Part shown: piece after piece, positions 9,489-18,754 of the stretch
How the letters are laid out: every line of letters begins with the position of its first letter
Numbering within the stretch: the first letter of the stretch is position 1
Origin: CBFHMJ01 sp965656875
GTDB lineage: Bacteria > Pseudomonadota > Gammaproteobacteria > Enterobacterales > Alteromonadaceae
Reading direction: 5' to 3'
Length of the DNA stretch: 64,000 bases
Assembly (NCBI GenBank): GCA_965656875.1
Contig: CBFHMJ010000003.1
Coordinates: 434,001-498,000, forward strand
Program-made: the position numbers and the translations under genes
Notes under the pieces: model-generated
The model's database searches: none
Seen by the model: only the letters and a program-made list of their open reading frames with translations
Told to the model about the DNA's origin: nothing

Positions 9489-10618
9489 CAAAGAATAAAC
9501 GTAAATTCAGACTTGGTTTAATTGTCAATCCAGTAGCCGGTGTTGGCGGTAGTGTTGCATTGAAAGGGAGTGATGGCGTTGTGGAGGAAGCCCTTGCCAG
9601 AGGTGCAATTCCAAAATCAAATGCACGTATGTTGTTAGCGTTAGATATTCTCAAACCGTACACATCCCAAATAGAGATTTATACGGTGAATGGAGAAATG
9701 GGGGAGAGAATTGCAAAAGAAAGTGGATTCGATACTCAGATCGCTTTCTCTACGTCCTCAGACACGACAACAGCCACAGATACCGAAAATGCGACAGAAG
9801 CTTTATTGCGATCAGACATCGATCTTTTGTTATTTGCTGGTGGTGACGGAACTGCGAGGAATATCTGTAGCCGGGTTGATGAGCGAGTGCCGGTATTAGG
9901 TGTTCCAGCCGGTTGTAAAATTCATTCGGGCGTATATGCCGTAACTCCCCGAGCCGCCGGTCGAGTTGTTGAGATGTTGGTAAAAGGAGAGTTGGTAACA
10001 ATTGCCCATAATGACGTAATGGATATTGATGAAACGCTGTTTCGTGAAGGCGTGGTGAAGGCTCGGCGTTATGGTGAAATGCTGGTTCCTTCCGAGCTGC
10101 AATATGTGCAGCAGGTTAAAATGGGTGGAAAAGAGTCTGATGAGCTTGTATTACAGGATATAGCCAGCTGGATTATCAGTGAAATGGAAGAAGATGAGGT
10201 GTATATCATGGGGTCTGGTTCTACAGTCGGTTTCATCATGGAAGAAATTGGACTGGATAATACCTTGCTGGGCGTTGATGTTATTCAGGATCAGGAACTG
10301 GTAGCTCGTGACGTTACATCCGCTCAGTTAGGACAGCTAATTGAAGGAAAGCGTGTAAAACTCGTTATCACATTGATTGGTGGTCAGGGGCATATTCTTG
10401 GACGGGGAAATCAGCAGCTATCGCCGGATATTATTAAAGCGGTTGGTAAGGAAAATATTATCGTTGTTGCTACGAAGTCCAAACTTCAACATCTGGATGG
10501 AAGACCATTAATACTCGACAGTGGGGATGTTGCATTGGATAAAGCGTTATCTGGCTATATCAATGTCGTTACGGGTTACAATGATCAGGTAATGTATCCG
10601 GTCAGCACGGTCGAGTAA
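9485..10618 (+). CDS. ATP-NAD kinase family protein (AcoX-like)
   Basis: The 377-residue protein has an N-terminal kinase fold with LIVNPVAGVGG near residue 12 and the nucleotide-binding GGDGTARN at 119-126, hallmarks of the NAD kinase/diacylglycerol kinase superfamily. It is longer than housekeeping NAD kinase (about 290) and its C-terminal half (IGGQGHILGRGNQQLSP) is typical of the AcoX-like subgroup, whose physiological substrate is unclear. ATG 9485 overlaps the epmC stop (ATGA), so the pair is translationally coupled. A strong terminator follows. Confidence 0.85.
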   Translation: MTKNKRKFRLGLIVNPVAGVGGSVALKGSDGVVEEALARGAIPKSNARMLLALDILKPYTSQIEIYTVNGEMGERIAKESGFDTQIAFSTSSDTTTATDTENATEALLRSDIDLLLFAGGDGTARNICSRVDERVPVLGVPAGCKIHSGVYAVTPRAAGRVVEMLVKGELVTIAHNDVMDIDETLFREGVVKARRYGEMLVPSELQYVQQVKMGGKESDELVLQDIASWIISEMEEDEVYIMGSGSTVGFIMEEIGLDNTLLGVDVIQDQELVARDVTSAQLGQLIEGKRVKLVITLIGGQGHILGRGNQQLSPDIIKAVGKENIIVVATKSKLQHLDGRPLILDSGDVALDKALSGYINVVTGYNDQVMYPVSTVE

Positions 10619-10643
10619 TGCAAATCTGAATGAATCAATGAAA

Positions 10644-10677
10644 CTAAAAAAAGCGAGTGTTTAACTCGCTTTTTTTA
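10644..10677. terminator. Bidirectional rho-independent terminator
   Basis: AAGCGAGT, a 5-nt loop and ACTCGCTT at 10651-10671, with an A-run on one side and a T-run on the other. It sits between two genes that converge, the ATP-NAD kinase-like gene and dsbB, and can serve both. Confidence 0.92.
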
Positions 10678-10714
10678 TGTTACTGGTTTGATATCGCACG
10701 AATGTATCGGGTAC

Positions 10715-11239
10715 TTAGAACATCTTTTTACTTTGTAATCGTGCTAACAATACGATACCAAATACTGCTGTATAAGCAGCAAAGATAATGACCATCCATT
10801 CTGGCATGGTTTGATCAAGAAAACGCCAGTTTATGTCACCACAGTCACCTCTTGGTTCAAATACACCAGGGATCATCGTGTGAAGTTGTAACCAGTCAGG
10901 GAAGTTTGGAATGGTGTCACATGTAAAGAAAGGAAACGGACTGGTATCAGATTGCATAACGACATGCTCTTTTGCCAGTAAGAATCCCCATATCGCACCA
11001 ATACCCCAGCCAATATAACCCGACAGACGCGCAAAGACATTGCCAGGCAACAACATGCCCGGTATCGCCGCAAACATGACGCCAAACATTGCAACACGTT
11101 GATAGATACACATGATGCAAGGCTCCAGTTTCATGCCATATTGAAAATAAAGTGCGACAGCTTCAAAAGTAAAAGCTGAAAGAAATAGTAGTGTCCAGGG
11201 CCAGCGCTTTTCTGGCAGGTTTCCAATTGTATTTATCAT
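10715..11239 (-). CDS. dsbB: Disulfide bond formation protein DsbB
   Basis: DsbB is an inner-membrane quinone reductase that reoxidises periplasmic DsbA. The 174 residues hold four membrane helices, the first redox pair CIMC at 41-44 and the second pair C107 and C133 in the second periplasmic loop, matching E. coli spacing (C104, C130). The segment CIMCIYQRVA is almost invariant in the family. It follows nhaB on the same strand but is separated from it by a terminator, so it probably has its own promoter. Confidence 0.96.
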   Translation of the reverse strand: MINTIGNLPEKRWPWTLLFLSAFTFEAVALYFQYGMKLEPCIMCIYQRVAMFGVMFAAIPGMLLPGNVFARLSGYIGWGIGAIWGFLLAKEHVVMQSDTSPFPFFTCDTIPNFPDWLQLHTMIPGVFEPRGDCGDINWRFLDQTMPEWMVIIFAAYTAVFGIVLLARLQSKKMF

Positions 11240-11256
11240 TATTCGTACTACTCACA

Positions 11257-11284
11257 AAAAAGCCCCGATAAACCCGGGGCTTTG
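11257..11284 (-). terminator. Rho-independent terminator of nhaB
   Basis: On the minus strand AAAGCCCCG and CGGGGCTTT form a GC-rich stem (11259-11283) followed by a run of six Ts, just after the nhaB stop and before dsbB. Confidence 0.93.
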
Positions 11285-11288
11285 TTAA

Positions 11289-12881
11289 TTAGTGATGACC
11301 ACCACTTTGTGTTTTTTGCTCCTGAATGACAACCGGGTGCTTATTGATAAGCCCCTGGTCCAGCATTTCCTGGGTTTTTCCAGGTAAGTAAGTGTAAGTC
11401 ATAAACAAGCCAACAATAGATAACACGATAGTATAAGGCAATGCCAGGATAACCATGCGTGCATACGACAAGCGTAGTAGTGGCGCTAATGCTGATGTTA
11501 ACAAGAACAGGAATGCAGCCTGACCATTCGGTGTAGCAACACTCGGTAAGTTAGTTCCAGCATTGATTGCAACAGCAAGAAGGTCATACTGCTCACGAGT
11601 AATTGTGCCTTGCTGCAGTGCAGCAGTTACTTCATTGATGTAGATAGTACCGACGAACACGTTATCACTTATCATCGATAAAACACCATTGGCGATGAAG
11701 AATACCGCTAACTGATCGCGTCCTTCAAATGTCAGTACCCAGTTAATGATTGGACTGAATAAGTGTAGATCGACGATCACAGTAACAACGGCGAAGAATA
11801 CGCAAAGTAGCGCGGTAAACGGTAAAGCTTCTTCAAACGCTTTACCAATCTGGTGTTCATCAGTAACACCAGTAGCGGCTGTTGTCAGTACGATGATTGA
11901 AAGGCCAATCAGACCAACAGCGGCCAGGTGGAATGCCAGACCGAAAATTAACCATACAGCAATCATGCCCTGAATCATCAGATTGGCTTTGTCTTGCTTC
12001 GTGCGTTTAGCATCTTCTTCAGCATCGAAGTCAGCTAAAACTTGTCTTACAGAATCAGGTAATTGAGCACCATAGGTAAATACTTTGAATTTTTCGACAA
12101 GGAATGTCGTGAATAAACCAGCAATCAGAACAGGGAAGCTCACTGGTGCCATACGAATTGCGAATTCAATGAAATCAAATCCAGCACGTTCAGCAATAAT
12201 CAGGTTTTGTGGTTCACCAACCATAGTAGCAACACCACCCAGCGCAGAACCAACACCAGCGTGCATTAACAGGTTTCTCAAAAACGCACGGAACTGGTCC
12301 AGATCTTCACGCGAATGGTGATTTACTTCATTATCATGGCTGTGATCGTGGTCATGATTGAAATGTTTACCAGAGGCAACACGGTGATAAACCGCGTAGA
12401 AACCTGTCGCAACACTGATGATTACCGCGATAACGGTCAGTGCATCAAGGAAAGCTGAAAGAAAAGCTGCGGCAAAGGTAAATGCCATTGAAGTAACAAT
12501 CTTAGATTCAAGCCGCACGATAATCTTCGTGAAAAGATAGAGCAGCAGATTCTTCATAAAGTAAATACCTGCCACCATAAAGACTAACAGCAAGATAACT
12601 TCAAGCTGAGAGGCAATCTCGTGTTCGACATGTTCGGGGGTTGTCATCCCTATAAAGAGCGCTTCTATAACTAATAAGCCACCCGGTTGCAGAGGATAGC
12701 ATTTCAAGGCCATAGCAAGCGTAAAGATAAATTCCAGTACTAAGGCCCAACCAGCAATGAATGGATTAATATGGAATAGAATTGGGTTTATGATAAGACA
12801 GGCAATAATCGCCAGCTTATACCATTCGGGAGAATGCCCTAAAAAGTTCCTGAATAAAGCAACGGCGAACGTTTGTTGCAT
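11289..12881 (-). CDS. nhaB: Na+/H+ antiporter NhaB
   Basis: NhaB is an electrogenic inner-membrane sodium/proton antiporter. With ATG 12881 the protein is 530 residues (E. coli 513) and starts, like E. coli NhaB, with a short tail then RNFLGHSPEWYK. It has the conserved ALKCYPLQPGGLL and AAFLSAFLDALTV segments and about 12 hydrophobic helices. A histidine/aspartate-rich loop (HFNHDHDHSHD) around residue 170 is a local insertion that could bind metal. An upstream in-frame start adds 46 unconserved residues and is rejected. It diverges from fadR, the same pairing as in E. coli. Confidence 0.96.
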   Translation of the reverse strand: MQQTFAVALFRNFLGHSPEWYKLAIIACLIINPILFHINPFIAGWALVLEFIFTLAMALKCYPLQPGGLLVIEALFIGMTTPEHVEHEIASQLEVILLLVFMVAGIYFMKNLLLYLFTKIIVRLESKIVTSMAFTFAAAFLSAFLDALTVIAVIISVATGFYAVYHRVASGKHFNHDHDHSHDNEVNHHSREDLDQFRAFLRNLLMHAGVGSALGGVATMVGEPQNLIIAERAGFDFIEFAIRMAPVSFPVLIAGLFTTFLVEKFKVFTYGAQLPDSVRQVLADFDAEEDAKRTKQDKANLMIQGMIAVWLIFGLAFHLAAVGLIGLSIIVLTTAATGVTDEHQIGKAFEEALPFTALLCVFFAVVTVIVDLHLFSPIINWVLTFEGRDQLAVFFIANGVLSMISDNVFVGTIYINEVTAALQQGTITREQYDLLAVAINAGTNLPSVATPNGQAAFLFLLTSALAPLLRLSYARMVILALPYTIVLSIVGLFMTYTYLPGKTQEMLDQGLINKHPVVIQEQKTQSGGHH

Positions 12882-13263
12882 GACAGCGTCTCTCTTATTA
12901 AGTGACTGAAATGTAGTAAATAGAATTGGGCAATATCCTAGAGCAATCCTGTTGAATAAACAACAAAATAGGGGCGTGTATGCGTGTAACTTCAGCATTG
13001 TTGCCTGGAACATAAGCAACTCGTTTTTGAAATGAAAACAATATGTTTAAAATGGATTAATTAATAAGCCCCAGTTTTATCAGGGGCTTACAAAATCAAC
13101 ATGATTTTTGTTTGAGTTTAAAACGCTGAGGTTTACGGCTATCTGTCTACCAGATATATACACAGCGCTACTTACTGAATTCATTCCTTGTGCGTTTAAA
13201 ACCATCTGGTACAATCTCTGCCCAAATTTGCATAGATTAGAAATTACGTGAGTTGAATCGCTA
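12882..13263. other. Divergent nhaB/fadR control region
   Basis: The 382-bp spacer contains no believable gene. For fadR, TTGTGC (13188-13193) and TACAAT (13210-13215) with a 16-bp spacer form a plausible sigma70 promoter. The sequence ATCTGGTAC at 13204-13212 overlaps that -10 box and equals one half of the E. coli-type FadR operator; the other half is poor, so autoregulation is only a possibility. The nhaB promoter is not obvious. Confidence 0.45.
13188..13215 (+). promoter_or_regulatory. Candidate fadR promoter
   Basis: TTGTGC, 16 bp, TACAAT. The start codon is 48 bp downstream. It is a pattern match only. Confidence 0.45.
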
Positions 13264-13977
13264 ATGACACTGATTAAAGCCCAAAGCCCGGCAGGGTTTG
13301 CCGAAGAATATATAGTTGCGTCTATCTGGAATGGTAAATTCCCGCCAGGAGCAATATTACCAGCAGAGCGCGAATTATCTGAATTGATCGGTGTAACGCG
13401 TACAACTCTTCGTGAAGTTTTACAACGTCTTGCGCGTGATGGTTGGTTAACTATCAAGCACGGGAAACCAACACGAGTAAACAACTTTTGGGAAACGTCA
13501 GGACTTAATATCCTTGAAACCCTGGCTCGTCTTGATCAGGGCAGTGTGGCTGATATGTTCGATCAGTTGTTGTCAGCGAAGACGAATATCAGTGCGATTT
13601 ATATTCGAGCAGCAATAAAGAATAATCCAGAGAAAACGATTGAAGCATTGAAAATGATTGATTCAGTCGAAGATTCAGCCACAGGTTTTGCTGAGGGTGA
13701 TTATAAAATTCATCATGAATTAGCTAAGGCATCAGGTAACTCTGTTTATGTCTTAACGCTGAATGGCCTACGCGGTTTATACTCTCGTATTGCACGTTTC
13801 TACTTTTCAAAAACTGAAGCAAGAAAATTATCTGCAGATTTCTATCGTGAATTAATCGACTATGCAACGACCGGAAAGCACGATGAGTCAATCGTAGCTG
13901 TTCGTCGTCACGGTATTGCCAGTGGTAAGATCTGGCAGGAAATTCGAGATGAAATGCCAAAGGATTTGGTTGATTAA
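13264..13977 (+). CDS. fadR: Fatty acid metabolism regulator FadR
   Basis: FadR is a GntR-family regulator that represses beta-oxidation genes and activates unsaturated fatty acid synthesis; long-chain acyl-CoA releases it from DNA. The 237 residues have the winged helix with PAERELSELIGVTRTTLREVL at about 37-57 and the wing KHGKPTRVNNFW, nearly identical to known FadR, then the all-helical acyl-CoA-binding domain. A matching operator is visible at fadE in this window. A strong terminator follows the stop. Confidence 0.96.
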   Translation: MTLIKAQSPAGFAEEYIVASIWNGKFPPGAILPAERELSELIGVTRTTLREVLQRLARDGWLTIKHGKPTRVNNFWETSGLNILETLARLDQGSVADMFDQLLSAKTNISAIYIRAAIKNNPEKTIEALKMIDSVEDSATGFAEGDYKIHHELAKASGNSVYVLTLNGLRGLYSRIARFYFSKTEARKLSADFYRELIDYATTGKHDESIVAVRRHGIASGKIWQEIRDEMPKDLVD

Positions 13978-14010
13978 TCCACCAATCCTGATTAATACAA
14001 GCTTTAATAG

Positions 14011-14045
14011 AAAAGCCCGTTGATAAAAATCAACGGGCTTTTTTT
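14011..14045 (+). terminator. Rho-independent terminator of fadR
   Basis: A 13-bp perfect stem (AAAAGCCCGTTGA / TCAACGGGCTTTT, 14011-14042) with a 6-nt loop, followed by more Ts. The A-run on the other side could help the convergent protease gene. Confidence 0.95.
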
Positions 14046-14125
14046 ATGGACCAGGCCAGTAAACTCTGGGGAAGCTTTGACCCTATAGTAAGTATAGGCC
14101 TGGTTTCCGAAATAGTGAAATAATA

Positions 14126-15673
14126 TTAATTACTGCAAAGTGCTGGATTTGCAGACAACATGTCATAAGCAGCTTTAGCCTGAACTAAACCATAACCATA
14201 TGCATTGTCTTTGCCTGAAGAACCCAGATCTTTAGCTGATGATTGCAGTACGCTACGAATTTCTGCTGCAGTACATGATGGGAAGTGGCTCCACACCAGA
14301 GCGGCAACTGCAGATACATGCGGTGTAGCCATTGATGTGCCGTCGAAGTAAGCGTGGTCACTTTGTGAAACGCTAACGGTAGTTGAAGAACCTAACAGGC
14401 CAAGCAATGCTGCACCATCAGTATCAGTGACACCTACTGACGGAATACTGGTCACTGTCTCACCTAGCGTGCCGTTTAATGGACCAGCTTCATTATTATA
14501 GATAATAGCGCCAGCACCACCTCCAGCTTCACAGGCCTGTACTTTTTCTGCGAAGGAGATGTTACCTCGCTGAATCAGACAGACTTTACCTACTGCGTCA
14601 GCACAGGCAGATTCACCAAGTCCACAATCTGTCAGAGCACCAGTCGCTGTGGCAAATGGAGAGCCTTCCATACCAACAGAATCGAATGCAGTACCGCCTG
14701 CATTAACTGAAGCGCTTGAGCCCATGCCTCTTGGAACAGTAGACAAGACACCTACACCAGGTCCTGAAATTTCAACAGCACGATTTTGTTGTGAAAAAGA
14801 TGCGATGACTTCATTCGAATCAACTGCTGCAACTGACATAACACCGTCGTATGAAGCGGGGTATGATTTCGATTTATTGCCATCATTACCAGCCGCAGCA
14901 ACACTTAGGATGCCGCGATTTTCATATCCGGCAAAGGCTTGTTTTTCTGCCTGGCTTGAGAATGAGCCACCAAGACTCATACTAATAATGTTTGAACCTG
15001 CGGCCTCGCATGCATCAGCTGCAGCGATAAGTGATGATGAATAAGCCCAGCCTTCGGCATCAAATACTTTGATGATATGAAGGTTAACGGTGCCATTCGG
15101 TAATACGCCAATAACACCAGAGCCATTTGCTATAGCGGCGATAGTACCTGCTACGTGAGTACCGTGTGAGTTTTCATCAGTAAACCAGTCGCCAGTGCCT
15201 GGATCACTTGTTCCTGAAACATTTGCGCCCGACATTAAATCCGGGTGGCCAAGATCATAGCCTGAATCAATAATACAGATGGTTTGATTTCCCGCTGCTG
15301 CGTCTGAAACCAGATCTGCCTGAACCTGAGCAATTCCATAAGGTGCGCCGGGCTCATATTCTTCTGCGCCCAGTAGATAACGCTTTTGGTCAGCTTCTAC
15401 AAACTGAACATTGGGATTGTTTTTTAACGAAGACAAAGCCTTGTCATTGAGTTTCATTACCACCGCATTGTGTTTTTTTAATTCACGAACAACTGCCACA
15501 TCGTGGTTGGTGAAAGGGCCTGTTTGAGCCGCTTGCGTCACCTGTGCCTGTGTGCCCGGTAAGTACTTAACGATATATTGTTGAGATTCTTGTTTAGCGC
15601 TTACATTCGCAGCTGCAAGAATAGAAAGTATTGAACCTGCAAGTAGTGTTTTGCCAGCTAGTAGATTTTTCAT
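14126..15673 (-). CDS. Secreted S8 family serine protease (subtilase) with I9 propeptide and inserted PA domain
   Basis: The 515-residue protein has a Sec signal peptide (residues 1 to about 26, ending NVSA), an I9-like inhibitor propeptide (about 30-100, QYIVKYLPG to FVEADQKRYL), and a subtilisin domain with D136 (IIDSGYD), H170 (NSHGTHVAG), oxyanion N263 (AAGNDG) and S447 (DGTSMATPHVS). A protease-associated domain (about 340-435, including VCLIQRG and AGAIIYNN) is inserted before the catalytic serine. It should be an exported degradative protease. A GGAGA ribosome binding site precedes ATG 15673. There is no dedicated neighbour; it is probably monocistronic. Confidence 0.95.
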   Translation of the reverse strand: MKNLLAGKTLLAGSILSILAAANVSAKQESQQYIVKYLPGTQAQVTQAAQTGPFTNHDVAVVRELKKHNAVVMKLNDKALSSLKNNPNVQFVEADQKRYLLGAEEYEPGAPYGIAQVQADLVSDAAAGNQTICIIDSGYDLGHPDLMSGANVSGTSDPGTGDWFTDENSHGTHVAGTIAAIANGSGVIGVLPNGTVNLHIIKVFDAEGWAYSSSLIAAADACEAAGSNIISMSLGGSFSSQAEKQAFAGYENRGILSVAAAGNDGNKSKSYPASYDGVMSVAAVDSNEVIASFSQQNRAVEISGPGVGVLSTVPRGMGSSASVNAGGTAFDSVGMEGSPFATATGALTDCGLGESACADAVGKVCLIQRGNISFAEKVQACEAGGGAGAIIYNNEAGPLNGTLGETVTSIPSVGVTDTDGAALLGLLGSSTTVSVSQSDHAYFDGTSMATPHVSAVAALVWSHFPSCTAAEIRSVLQSSAKDLGSSGKDNAYGYGLVQAKAAYDMLSANPALCSN

Positions 15674-15989
15674 GACAATCTCCAGTGCATAAAAATGCGT
15701 TTATTGTGATTATTATTTCTGTTTGCAGGATTAATGTATTCAAAATAGGTAACTAGTTTGAAGTAAGAAAATAATCTAAGCTGTAACTAAAATACTTACT
15801 TTATGATTTATATAAAGAAAAGTTTGAAGGGATTTTAAGATCAATAAGTATTTGTAATATGGAAGAATTTTAGACTCTAATAAGTTCTTATCTGTGACTT
15901 TTTAGTGAATATATATTCAAATTTAAAGAGGGCGGATAATAAAAAAGGAGCCGGGAAAGGCTCCTTTTGGATCTATCTAATTTATTGAT
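15674..15989. other. AT-rich intergenic region, fadE end / protease start
   Basis: The 316 bp carry the fadE terminator at the low-coordinate-side of the fadE gene end (15943-15968) and what must be, from gene direction, the 3' side of fadE transcription running toward the protease promoter. Wait-free reading: the protease starts at 15673 and reads leftward, so its promoter lies within the AT-rich 15680-15900; no clear consensus boxes are visible. No gene is seen. Confidence 0.4.
15943..15972 (-). terminator. Rho-independent terminator of fadE
   Basis: AAAAGGAGCC, GGGAAA loop, GGCTCCTTTT at 15943-15968. Read on the minus strand, the stem is followed by TTTTTTAT, 20 bp past the fadE stop. Confidence 0.92.
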
Positions 15990-18464
15990 TTATGCAGCTT
16001 TGATGTCAGTTGCATTCTTCGCTGCTTCTTCTGCAGCAACTAATTCCTTATTGGCAACAATTTCGCTGTTGTCGAAGTCATCAACATTAATTGCATTTAA
16101 GCGGCCTGCTTCAGCTCGTCTAAGGAGGTCAGCTTCGCTTTCAGAGATTGCATTGAGTTCAAGACCTTTGTCAGCAACTTCATTCAGACGGAAGAATGGA
16201 AGCTTTTCACCCGCTGCACGACAAACTTTGTCGAATACAGGTTCTGCTGCAAGAATATCTTCAAGCGTTTGTTCCATCATACCAATAGCATTGCCTTCTT
16301 CGCGTGTCAGATAAGTACCTGCGCCCAGTAAGTCACGAGCTTCGCCAGGTGTTTGCATAATGCGGGCAACTTTGTGATCCAACTTGTCAGATGGTTTACG
16401 CAGTGTTGGACCCCAAGGGAAGATAACACGCTTAAGTATGCTGCCAACAGCACGATGAGGGAAGTTTTCCAGTAGCTCAATCAGAGCAACCTGAGCTTTG
16501 TATAGTGAATCTTCAGCAGCCCATTGAACTAATGGTAGAGCATTTTGATTACGGCCTTCGTCGTCGAAACGTTTAAGCGTCGCTGACGTTAGGTAAAGCA
16601 TACTTAGCACATCACCAAGACGAGCCGATACACGCTCTTTACGCTTAAGGTTACCGCCAAGTAAAGCCATTGACATATCAGACATGAAAGCCAGAGCTGA
16701 GCTGAAACGAGTCATTTGCTGATAGTAAGATTTAGTTTTGTCGTTGAATGGCGCACCAGCCATTCTTGCATTGGTCAGTGACAACCAGATCGTTCTCATT
16801 GCGTTACTGATAGTAAAGCCAACATGACCGAATAGTGCTTTATCAAAACGTTGTAGTGATTGATTCTTATCTGCAATCTGAGCCGCATTCAGTTCTTCAA
16901 GAACAAACGGATGACAGCGGATTGCACCCTGACCATAGATAATCAGATTACGTGTCAGGATGTTTGCACCTTCAACGGTAATAGCAACCGGAGAGCCCTG
17001 ATAGCCACGAGCAAGGTAGTTGTTCGGCCCCATACAGATGCCTTTACCACCATGAACGTCCATAGCATCGTTAACGGATTCACGCGCTTTTTCAGTCAGG
17101 TGATATTTAACGATTGCTGAGATAACAGATGGTTTTTCGCCAAGACCGATACCAGCCGTTGACAATGTGTTAGTTGCATCAGCGATGTACGCATTACCAC
17201 CGATACGCGCCAATGCTTCTTCGATACCTTCCATTTTACCAATTGGTAATTTGAACTGACGACGAATGCGGCTATACGCACCTGTAGCCATTGCAGCAGC
17301 TTTAATGCCGCCCGCACTGTTTGAAGGTAATGTGATTGCACGACCAACAGACAGACATTCAACCAGCATACGCCAGCCTTGTCCTGCCATTTTCGCGCCA
17401 CCAATGATGAAGTCCATAGGTACGAAGATATCTTCACCGCGTGTTGGACCATTTTGGAAAGGTACGTTTAGAGGGAAGTGGCGGCGACCTGTATCAACAC
17501 CTTCCAAATCAGTAGGAATTAGCGCACAGGTGATACCAAGATCTTTCTGGTCGCCAAGCAGACCTTCCGGATCATAAAGTTTAAATGCAAGGCCCAGTAC
17601 AGTCGCAACTGGCGCAAGCGTGATATAACGTTTGTTCCATGTCAGGCGCATACCAAGTACTTCTTCACCATTCCATTCGCCTTTGGTTACGATACCAAAA
17701 TCAGGAATAGCACCCGCATCTGAACCTGCTTCAGGGCTGGTCAGTGCGAAACAAGGGATTTCTTTACCTTCAGCCAGACGAGGAAGGTAATGATCTTTCT
17801 GTTCTTTCGTTCCGTACATTTGAAGCAACTCACCAGGGCCTAGTGAGTTAGGAACACCAACGATTGACGAAAGAAGCGCACTTTTCGACGTTAGCTTTTG
17901 CAGTACACGACTTTGCGCGTATGCAGAAAATTCAAGACCGCCGTATTCTTTTTCGATGATCATTGCGAAGAATTTTTCATCTTTCAGATATTGCCATACT
18001 TCAGGGCTTAAATCGGCGCGATCATGCGTAGAAACCCAGTCATCATGCATACGGCAAACTTCTTCAACCGGACCATCAAGGAAAGCCAGTTCTTCAGCTG
18101 TTAAGCGAGGCTGAGGGAAGCTATGTAGTTTTTGCCAGTCAGGGTTTCCACGGAATAAATCCGCTTCCCACCACGTAGTACCTGCGTCAATCGCTTCTTT
18201 CTCAGTCGATGACATTTCAGGCATGATTTTTTTGTAGACTTTTAACAGAGGTAAGCTGATGTATTGTTGACGAATACTGCTTACGTTAAGAGGGATGATG
18301 ACGGCTAAGAAAAGTAACCAACCGATAGCTGATGTAGTGCCGATAAAGCTACCGGTAAGCATTAATGCGACAGATACGGTGGTAAATGTCGTCAGACTTG
18401 CTCGGCTATATGCGAGAGCCCATAGTGCGGCGATTGAAATGCCGGCCCAGATTAAAAATTCCAT
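15990..18464 (-). CDS. fadE: Acyl-CoA dehydrogenase FadE
   Basis: FadE carries out the first oxidation of fatty acid beta-oxidation, acyl-CoA to trans-2-enoyl-CoA, with FAD. The 824-residue protein (E. coli 814) begins with two hydrophobic helices (about 1-50) that anchor it to the membrane, followed by the acyl-CoA dehydrogenase domains (FALTSPEAGSDAG, SVGRAITLPSNSAG, DVHGGKGICMGPNN) and the long FadE-specific C-terminus. ATG 18464 is chosen over GTG 18470 because AGGAG sits 5 bp before the ATG but only 1 bp before the GTG. A FadR operator overlaps its promoter. Confidence 0.96.
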   Translation of the reverse strand: MEFLIWAGISIAALWALAYSRASLTTFTTVSVALMLTGSFIGTTSAIGWLLFLAVIIPLNVSSIRQQYISLPLLKVYKKIMPEMSSTEKEAIDAGTTWWEADLFRGNPDWQKLHSFPQPRLTAEELAFLDGPVEEVCRMHDDWVSTHDRADLSPEVWQYLKDEKFFAMIIEKEYGGLEFSAYAQSRVLQKLTSKSALLSSIVGVPNSLGPGELLQMYGTKEQKDHYLPRLAEGKEIPCFALTSPEAGSDAGAIPDFGIVTKGEWNGEEVLGMRLTWNKRYITLAPVATVLGLAFKLYDPEGLLGDQKDLGITCALIPTDLEGVDTGRRHFPLNVPFQNGPTRGEDIFVPMDFIIGGAKMAGQGWRMLVECLSVGRAITLPSNSAGGIKAAAMATGAYSRIRRQFKLPIGKMEGIEEALARIGGNAYIADATNTLSTAGIGLGEKPSVISAIVKYHLTEKARESVNDAMDVHGGKGICMGPNNYLARGYQGSPVAITVEGANILTRNLIIYGQGAIRCHPFVLEELNAAQIADKNQSLQRFDKALFGHVGFTISNAMRTIWLSLTNARMAGAPFNDKTKSYYQQMTRFSSALAFMSDMSMALLGGNLKRKERVSARLGDVLSMLYLTSATLKRFDDEGRNQNALPLVQWAAEDSLYKAQVALIELLENFPHRAVGSILKRVIFPWGPTLRKPSDKLDHKVARIMQTPGEARDLLGAGTYLTREEGNAIGMMEQTLEDILAAEPVFDKVCRAAGEKLPFFRLNEVADKGLELNAISESEADLLRRAEAGRLNAINVDDFDNSEIVANKELVAAEEAAKNATDIKAA

Positions 18465-18537
18465 AAACACTCCTGAAACACCAACTATTTCACAAAAGGG
18501 ACGTGAAAGTTTGGGTTAAGTTTACATCTGACTCATC

Positions 18538-18554
18538 TAGAGGTCAGACCACTT
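18538..18554. promoter_or_regulatory. FadR operator at the fadE promoter
   Basis: The 17-mer TAGAGGTCAGACCACTT has the core GGTCNGACC of the FadR consensus (AACTGGTCNGACCAGTT) and matches it at 12 of 16 defined positions. It lies just downstream of the -10 box, roughly +3 to +19 of fadE, where a repressor would block transcription. FadR itself is encoded 4.6 kb away. Confidence 0.85.
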
Positions 18555-18562
18555 TTTTGTAT

Positions 18563-18591
18563 AGATTAGAGTGTGGTTTCATAGTTTTCAA
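18563..18591 (-). promoter_or_regulatory. fadE promoter
   Basis: On the minus strand TTGAAA (18591-18586), exactly 17 bp, TAATCT (18568-18563). The predicted start of transcription near 18556 abuts the FadR operator. Confidence 0.65.
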
Positions 18592-18754
18592 GTACTGATT
18601 TTGAAAATTCTGAATTGTTGATAAATAAATATGCAATATCAGACGAAATGAAAATCAGCAATGGCAAAACAACTGCTGATTTTCTAATAATTTAGCGAAA
18701 AGGGAGGAAAAATGATGCTTGAGATGAATGATGGAAAAATGCGACGAACGGCAA

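Noticed and set aside
14649..15044. 131-codon open frame antisense to the S8 protease gene
   Set aside because: Shadow of a well-supported protease reading frame; Ala/Pro/Ser-rich composition arises from the complement.
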